From assembly GCA_002862085.1 (NCBI GenBank), contig PKCK01000099.1, positions 19,490-83,489 of the forward strand: a stretch of 64,000 nucleotides of DNA, read 5' to 3'. Position 1 is the stretch's first letter. The number at the start of each line of letters is the position of its first letter. The notes below the pieces were generated by a model that searched no databases, was not told where the DNA came from, and worked only from the letters and a program-made list of their open reading frames with translations. Positions 59,041 through 64,000 of the stretch are shown piece by piece. Source of the stretch: Planctomycetota bacterium (GTDB lineage: Bacteria > Planctomycetota > UBA1135 > GCA-002686595). Position numbers and translations under genes: made by a program.

Positions 59041-59841
59041 ATGACCCAGACCCAAGTTGCCTCCTCCGAGATCGCCATCCACGCGACGGGCCTCAAAAAG
59101 ACCTTCAAGGACCCCGAACGCGGCGCGATCGAGGCCGTCAAGTCCATCGACATGGACTGCCGCCGCGGCGAGATCTTCGGCCTGCTCGGGCCGAACGGTG
59201 CGGGCAAGACGACGACCCTGCGCATGCTCTCGACCATCCTCGCGCCGACCGCTGGAACGGCTCGGATCGACGGCGTCGACGTCACCGAGGACCCGCTCGA
59301 GGTCCGCCGGCGGATCGGCTTCCTCTCCGGGAGCACGGGCCTGTATCCCCGTTTGACCGGTCGCGAGACCCTGCGTTACTTCGGCGAGCTCCACGGCCTC
59401 GAGGGGGCCCTCCTCGAAGCGGCGATCGACAAGACCATCGCGGACTTCGACCTCTCGGACTTCGTCGACGGGCATTGCGGGAGCCTCTCGACCGGCCAGA
59501 AGCAGCGCGTCTCGATCGCCCGCGCCGTCGTGCACGACCCCCCGGTCCTCATCCTCGACGAGCCGACGACAGGCCTCGACATCATGGCCTCGAGCGACAT
59601 GATCGAGTTCATCGAGTCGAGGCGCGCGGCAGGGCGGTGCGTGCTGTTCAGCACGCACATCCTCTCCGAGGCCGAGCGTCTCTGCGACCGGATCGGAGTC
59701 GTCTACAGCGGCCGCATGCTCGCGTCCGGCTCCCTGGACGAGCTGCGAGCCATGACGGACGCCGAGTGGCTCGAGGACGTGTTCCGCGCTCTCGTACGTC
59801 GCGCTGACGCCGACCGCGACCGCGCCGGAGCCAGCGCATGA
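59041..59841 (+). CDS. ABC transporter ATP-binding protein, NatA-like
   Basis: A 266-aa nucleotide-binding subunit. Walker A is GPNGAGKTT, signature LSTGQKQRVSIARA, Walker B ILDEPTTGLD, and switch His is in FSTHIL. It is the short NatA type without regulatory extension. It lies between the two ABC-2 permease genes, 4 nt after the first and overlapping the second as ATGA, so it probably energises both halves. NatAB systems were named for sodium or protonophore-linked export, but substrates vary. Confidence 0.93.
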   Translation: MTQTQVASSEIAIHATGLKKTFKDPERGAIEAVKSIDMDCRRGEIFGLLGPNGAGKTTTLRMLSTILAPTAGTARIDGVDVTEDPLEVRRRIGFLSGSTGLYPRLTGRETLRYFGELHGLEGALLEAAIDKTIADFDLSDFVDGHCGSLSTGQKQRVSIARAVVHDPPVLILDEPTTGLDIMASSDMIEFIESRRAAGRCVLFSTHILSEAERLCDRIGVVYSGRMLASGSLDELRAMTDAEWLEDVFRALVRRADADRDRAGASA

Positions 59842-61907
59842 ACGTCGCTCTCCGTGTCCTGCGGGTCGAGCTCCTCCAGCTCGTTCGCGACAAGCGCGTG
59901 CTCTTCTCGGCGATCGTGCTGCCCGCACTGCTCTACCCGGGGCTGTTCTGGCTCATGGCGAAGCTCGAGTCGAGGGGCGAGGCGGTCATGGCCGAGCGAG
60001 AGCTGAGCGTTCTCGTCGCCTTCGATGAGCTCGACGACGAGGTGAGGGGCGACTTCGTCGAGCGCTTCGAGACCAAGGGCCCCTCGACCCTGCTCCAGGT
60101 GGACGCCACGCCCCTCGCCGAGGCCGATGAGGGTGAGCCCCGGCGGCTCGCGGCGCGCGCGCTGATGGGCCTGGACGAAGCGCTCCAAGGCTCCGACGAG
60201 GCCGACGAGACGCTCGAGCCCCACGATCTCCTCGTGATCGCCGAGACGGCCAACGGCCCCGAAGGCCAGCGCCACACGGCGTTCACGCTCTGGTACGACG
60301 TGACGCGCGACGACTCCCGCGAGGCTCGCTCCCGCGCCAGGGAGGTCGTCATGGAGCTCGAGTCCGACGAGGTCCAGCTACGCCGCGAGCGGCTCCTCGG
60401 GGGCGATCCTGCCCGCGCCCTGCTGGCAGAGCCGGAGGACCTCGCGACGGCCGAGGAGTCCAGCGGCGCTGCGCTCGGCAAGTGGTTCCCCTTCATCGCG
60501 ATCCTGGTCCTGATCTCGGGCGGCGCCTACGCGGTCCTCGCGGTCTTCGCCGGCGAACGCGAGTCCGGCACCCTGGAGACCCTCCTGCTCCAGCCGGTCG
60601 CGGAGCGCTCCATCGCCACGGGCAAGTTCCTCGCGGTCTTCGCCGCGGGCATGGCGACCCTCGCCGTCAACCTGGCCAGCCTCCTGATCTGCATCTCCAC
60701 CGGACTCGCGGGCGAGGAGATCTTCGGCGGAGCCGGACCGATCGGAATCGGGCGGCTGTCCGCGCTGACGCTGGAGCTCCCGGCGTGCGCGCTGCTCAGC
60801 GCCGTCCTGTGCCTCGCCTGCGGCGGCGCTCGCACCTTCCGCGAGGGGCAGATGTTGGTGTTCCCCGTGACCCTGCTGGTCGTCGTTCCAACCGCGATCG
60901 TCCTCCGCCCGGACGCGTCGTTGACAGCGATCTGGGCCCTGGTCCCCTTCGCGGGATCGGCCCTCGCGCTCCGCGACGGACTCGAAGGTGACCTCGTCCC
61001 GTCGCTCGGCGCGCTCATGGTGGCGAGCCACCTCGGCTACACCTGGCTGGCGCTGGCCCGCGTCGGGCGCATCCTCGACGCCGAGAAGGTCCTGGGCGGG
61101 GACTCGAAGGCCGACGCGCACCTTCGTGAGGCCTCGGCGCGCCACGCAGTCCGCTGGAGCTTCGCAGCCGTGATGTTCATGTACCTGGTCGCGGGCACGG
61201 TGCAGCGCTGGAACCTGCAGGTCGGAATGTGGTTCACCTTCTGGGCCTTCCTGCCGGCCTTCGCGCTGGCGGTCGCGACCCTCGCACCTCGGCGACCCGG
61301 TGAGCGCCCGCGTCTCCACGAGGCGCTCGGCCTGCGGCTCCCCCACCCCGCGCACGTGCTCGGCGCTCTCCTGCTCGTGCCCGCGCTGGCCGCGGGCGCG
61401 AGGATGCTGCTCGAGTGGCAGATGGAGGTCCTCCCGATCCCCGGCGGCGCGGCCGACCTCGAGCTCGGCGGGCTCGGCATCCCGGGCGGCGTGTTCGGCC
61501 TCGTCTTCTTCCTGTGCATCTCCCCCGGGATCATGGAGGAGCTGCTCTTCCGCGGCGCGCTGCTGGAGTCGATGAAGCGCGACTGGCGCTGGCCGCGCAT
61601 CATCGGCTGGCAAGCGCTCTTCTTCGGGCTGATCCATCTGAGCGTCTACCGGCTCGCGCCGACCGCGATCCTGGGCGCGCTGCTGGCGGCGCTCGCCCTT
61701 CGGACGAGGAGCGTCGTTCCTGCGATCCTCGTGCACATCGCGTACAACGGACTGACCGTGCTCGGCGAACGCGCCGCACACGATCCGGACGCCGCGAACG
61801 AATGGCTCACCGTGCACGTCCTTCAAACGGACTGGCTCGCTCACGCGCCGTGGGCCGCGATCCCGGGGCTCGCGCTCCTCGCGCTCGTCCGTCGCTCCGG
61901 CGACTGA
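59838..61907 (+). CDS. ABC-2 permease fused to a CPBP-family membrane protease
   Basis: A 689-aa two-part membrane protein. Residues 1-400 repeat the NatB-type layout (signal anchor, extracytoplasmic domain, helical bundle with GERESGTLETLLLQPV). From about 425 to the end is a CPBP intramembrane protease (CAAX-processing family): EE and Arg in IMEELLFRGALLES (about 567-572), His in FFGLIHLSVYR (about 600) and His-x3-Asn in VHIAYNG (about 638), the four catalytic motif elements. CPBP proteases cut small peptides such as bacteriocins, immunity factors or lipid-modified proteins. Its fusion to an exporter subunit points to a coupled export-and-cut role. Confidence 0.88.
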   Translation: MNVALRVLRVELLQLVRDKRVLFSAIVLPALLYPGLFWLMAKLESRGEAVMAERELSVLVAFDELDDEVRGDFVERFETKGPSTLLQVDATPLAEADEGEPRRLAARALMGLDEALQGSDEADETLEPHDLLVIAETANGPEGQRHTAFTLWYDVTRDDSREARSRAREVVMELESDEVQLRRERLLGGDPARALLAEPEDLATAEESSGAALGKWFPFIAILVLISGGAYAVLAVFAGERESGTLETLLLQPVAERSIATGKFLAVFAAGMATLAVNLASLLICISTGLAGEEIFGGAGPIGIGRLSALTLELPACALLSAVLCLACGGARTFREGQMLVFPVTLLVVVPTAIVLRPDASLTAIWALVPFAGSALALRDGLEGDLVPSLGALMVASHLGYTWLALARVGRILDAEKVLGGDSKADAHLREASARHAVRWSFAAVMFMYLVAGTVQRWNLQVGMWFTFWAFLPAFALAVATLAPRRPGERPRLHEALGLRLPHPAHVLGALLLVPALAAGARMLLEWQMEVLPIPGGAADLELGGLGIPGGVFGLVFFLCISPGIMEELLFRGALLESMKRDWRWPRIIGWQALFFGLIHLSVYRLAPTAILGALLAALALRTRSVVPAILVHIAYNGLTVLGERAAHDPDAANEWLTVHVLQTDWLAHAPWAAIPGLALLALVRRSGD

Positions 61908-61917
61908 CGCGGGCGGA

Positions 61918-61939
61918 CGGAGGGCGCTTCAGCCCTCCG
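61918..61939 (+). terminator. Hairpin between the ABC operon and the subtilase gene
   Basis: An 8-bp stem (CGGAGGGC/GCCCTCCG) with a 6-nt loop, 11 nt after the fusion stop, between convergent genes. There is no T run, so it is only a candidate; the rest of the 173-nt gap shows nothing. Confidence 0.4.
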
Positions 61940-62080
61940 CTCCCGTGAGGATCAGCGCGCTGTCGTCACTCCCGGGCGCCGCCGGACGTCCGGCCGACGA
62001 CACGCGGGACGCGGCGCCCGCGGCTCGGCGATGCCTGGCTCCGCTCCGTGATCCCTGCCTGCCCGATCTCGAAGCCGAGG

Positions 62081-63934
62081 TCAGTCGAAGGTGACGGAGA
62101 GGCCGTCCGTGAGATTCGAGATCGGCGCCCCGAAGAACAGGTCCCTGTGCCAGGCCTGGAAGTTCCAGGTCTCGCCGGGCTGGGCGGCGACCGCAGCCGA
62201 GCCCTCGGGCAGCGCCGTGAGGGGGACGTCCAGGGACGCGCGTCCGCCGGCGTCGACGAACGTCACCTGGGCGTTGAAGCGGCCCACCTGGCCCCCGAGG
62301 CAGAGGTTGCCGAAGCTGTTGCCGGGGTTCCCGGTGAAGCCCTGGGTCCGGCTCACGAGGAAGAGCGTCGCCTGCCCCGGTGGAAGCTGGTCGGCGTGGA
62401 TCGTCAGATCATCGAGCGCGACCTCGAGGCTCCCCTCCGCGCTGAGAAGACCCGGCACACCCGTGGAGTTGGCCGTGGTCGGCGTGCAGTAACTGACGAC
62501 GCCGCCGCCGTCGAAGGCGGCGATCACGTCTGCGGCCGCGCGCAGGTTCATACGCCCGCCGGAGACGGTGACGCCGTCGAGGGTCGGCACCACGTCGACC
62601 GTGGAGAGCAGCGCGTTCTTGATCTCGAGGGCCGCCGCCGCGGGATCGCTCGTCCGCAGCGCGGAGAACGAGGCCCCCCCCACCGAGTGGAGGACGGCGA
62701 CCGCGCCGGTCACCTGGGGCGTCGCCATCGAGGTCCCTGAGAGGCTCCCATAGCCGTTGCCGTTGAGCGTGCTGAGAATGTCCTCGCCCGGAGCGCCGAG
62801 ATCGATCGAGGTGGCGCCGAAGGCCGAGAAGTTCCGGCGGTCCCGGTGGTCCGTCGCGGTGACGGTGATCAGGTAGTCACTCGAGCAACCGGTGGGCACG
62901 TCCCCCTGGGCATCGACGTTCGACGGGTTGTTCATGGTCGCCGCGATCGAGAGGATCCCGGACTGGCCCATGAGGTCGAACATGTCGTTCCACGGGGCGT
63001 ACGTGGACGAGTTGCAGTTGGCGAAGTCGACCCCGAAGCTGGAGTTCACCGCGACGATGTTGGCGCCGGCGCTCCCGCCCGAGGCGATCCAGTCGTCCTT
63101 CAGGTCGAGGGCGTACCCGTAGGCGAGCATCACGGTCGACGTCTGCCCGCTCGAGCCGGCGATCGACACGATCTTGCTGTTCCACGCCACGCCGGCGATC
63201 CCGACGCCGTTGTCGGCCCTCGCCGCCGCGATCCCCGCCACGTGGGTGCCATGGTTGCTCGACGGGAGGGAGCCGTCGTCTTCGTACGCGTCCCAGCCGT
63301 AGAGGTCGTCGACGTAGCCGTTGCCGTCGTCGTCGACGCCGGGCGAACCGCTGACCTCGGCCGCGTTGACCCAGCGATTGGGCTGGAGGTCGGGATGAGT
63401 GGTCTGGGTGCCGCCGTCGACGATCCCGACCGCGAAGTCCGACGAGCCGGTCGCCAGGTCCCACGCCTCGGGGGCGTCGATGTCCGCGTCGGCGGTGCCC
63501 CCGGTCTGCCCCGTGTTGTGCTTGCCGAACTGCTGGCCGAAGGACGGATCGTTCGGGAAGGTGTCGCGCAGGGTGACGACGTGATCGGGAGTCGCGTAGA
63601 CGACGCCGTCGAGCCCGTTCAGGTGAGCGATCGCCTCCTCGACGCTCGTCCCGTCGACGATGCGGACGAGCACGAGATCCATCTTGCGGACGAGGACACG
63701 GTCGAGCTCGAAGCTCTCCCCGAGGATCTGCGTGCGCGCGGCAGCGTCAGCGCTCGAGGTGAAGCGAAGGAGCAGCTGGGCGTCGTAGTAGGCTGCTTCC
63801 CGGCGTCCGTCGGGGCCCGGCCCGGGAACGACGATTCGGGAGGGGTCGAGACCCCAGGTTCTGCCGTCGACGAAGGGGGCGTTCGCGGCCTGGGACTGAG
63901 TCAGGCTGACGAGGGCGAGGGCGGTGAGGAGCAT
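62081..63934 (-). CDS. Secreted subtilisin-like serine protease (S8)
   Basis: A 617-aa protease with a signal peptide (LLTALALVSLTQSQA) and an inhibitor-like prodomain (residues 30-120). The triad is complete: Asp173 (GIVDGGTQTTHPDL), His228 (NHGTHVAGIAAA) and Ser402 (SGTSMATPQVTGA), with the oxyanion Asn in VNSSFG. The C-terminal 125 residues form a beta-rich domain (YCTPTTANSTGVPG; GNLCLGGQVGRFNAQV; NLTDGLSVTFD) that I associate with many secreted proteins of certain Planctomycetota. It is likely a cell-surface or sorting domain, unproven. It ends 66 nt from the window edge. Confidence 0.92.
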   Translation of the reverse strand: MLLTALALVSLTQSQAANAPFVDGRTWGLDPSRIVVPGPGPDGRREAAYYDAQLLLRFTSSADAAARTQILGESFELDRVLVRKMDLVLVRIVDGTSVEEAIAHLNGLDGVVYATPDHVVTLRDTFPNDPSFGQQFGKHNTGQTGGTADADIDAPEAWDLATGSSDFAVGIVDGGTQTTHPDLQPNRWVNAAEVSGSPGVDDDGNGYVDDLYGWDAYEDDGSLPSSNHGTHVAGIAAARADNGVGIAGVAWNSKIVSIAGSSGQTSTVMLAYGYALDLKDDWIASGGSAGANIVAVNSSFGVDFANCNSSTYAPWNDMFDLMGQSGILSIAATMNNPSNVDAQGDVPTGCSSDYLITVTATDHRDRRNFSAFGATSIDLGAPGEDILSTLNGNGYGSLSGTSMATPQVTGAVAVLHSVGGASFSALRTSDPAAAALEIKNALLSTVDVVPTLDGVTVSGGRMNLRAAADVIAAFDGGGVVSYCTPTTANSTGVPGLLSAEGSLEVALDDLTIHADQLPPGQATLFLVSRTQGFTGNPGNSFGNLCLGGQVGRFNAQVTFVDAGGRASLDVPLTALPEGSAAVAAQPGETWNFQAWHRDLFFGAPISNLTDGLSVTFD

Positions 63935-63980
63935 GTGCGGATTCGTCCCGGGAGGGAGCGGTGAAGGGCGCGCGGTGAAG

Positions 63981-63996
63981 CCCTTGAACTCAAGGG
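63981..63996. promoter_or_regulatory. Palindrome upstream of the subtilase gene
   Basis: CCCTTGA and TCAAGGG arms are separated by AC, 46 nt upstream of the protease ATG. It could be an operator for a regulator, or the end of a hairpin from the gene outside the window. No clear promoter was identified near it. Confidence 0.3.
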
Positions 63997-64000
63997 TGCC

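Overview
The window is very GC-rich, almost fully coding DNA from a Gram-negative-type bacterium. The gene content points to Planctomycetota: a Tat-exported Gfo/Idh/MocA oxidoreductase, an NPCBM-domain exported protein, a secreted DUF1570-like metallopeptidase, an exported prenyltransferase/squalene-oxidase-repeat protein, ABC-2 permeases with one fused to a CPBP protease, and a subtilase with a C-terminal domain of a type I associate with that phylum. LpxB implies lipid A synthesis. The phylum assignment is inference; there is no rRNA here. No phage, insertion sequence, CRISPR array or obvious horizontally acquired island was seen.

Layout. 1-13.2 kb: a membrane protein cut by the window edge, a HEAT-repeat exported protein, pabB facing an MFS transporter, a coiled-coil exported protein coupled to a XerC/D recombinase, a Tat oxidoreductase, MnmD, tRNA-Glu with a near-consensus promoter and a terminator, a Trm112-like/EboE pair, Xaa-Pro aminopeptidase and two unknown proteins. 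13.4-18.7 kb: tRNA-Lys and the translation block rpsB-tsf-pyrH-frr (minus strand), divergent from a diguanylate cyclase. 18.7-22.5 kb: NPCBM protein and the cobalamin lower-ligand module cobT-cobS-cobC. 23.1-28.6 kb: two groEL genes, dnaJ, grpE and an FmdB zinc ribbon; no groES or dnaK. 28.6-38.7 kb: HAD phosphatase, lipoprotein, TrkH/TrkA potassium uptake, pabA, a kinase-fold protein, an ABC exporter pair, a metallopeptidase and a membrane protein. 38.8-45.7 kb: lpxB, an ECF sigma factor with anti-sigma candidate, YbjQ-family protein, nitroreductase, prenyltransferase-repeat protein, M48 protease.

45.8-54.0 kb holds the most striking locus: a complete trpE-G-D-C-F-B-A operon on the minus strand, followed by a chorismate-mutase-like protein and DAHP synthase, nearly all joined by 4-bp stop/start overlaps or 3-nt gaps. 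Upstream of trpE is a textbook-type attenuator that the ORF track does not mark: a 28-codon leader peptide containing Trp-Leu-Trp-Arg-Trp-Trp, then a perfect 15-bp terminator hairpin with a T run, and a 9-nt segment able to pair with the terminator's 5' arm. The chorismate-mutase-like protein keeps only part of the AroQ active site and may be a regulatory partner of DAHP synthase.

54.2-64 kb: aldehyde dehydrogenase, signal peptidase I, then a four-gene plus-strand operon (Xaa-Pro peptidase, ABC-2 permease, ABC ATPase, ABC-2/CPBP fusion) and a secreted subtilase.

Two genome-wide habits stand out. Adjacent co-directional genes repeatedly overlap as ATGA, GTGA, TTGA or TGATG, and many well-identified start codons have no Shine-Dalgarno sequence. 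Start sites were chosen by family alignment, signal-peptide position and these overlaps; long ORFs antisense to real genes (up to 1101 codons) are artefacts of high GC and were left out.
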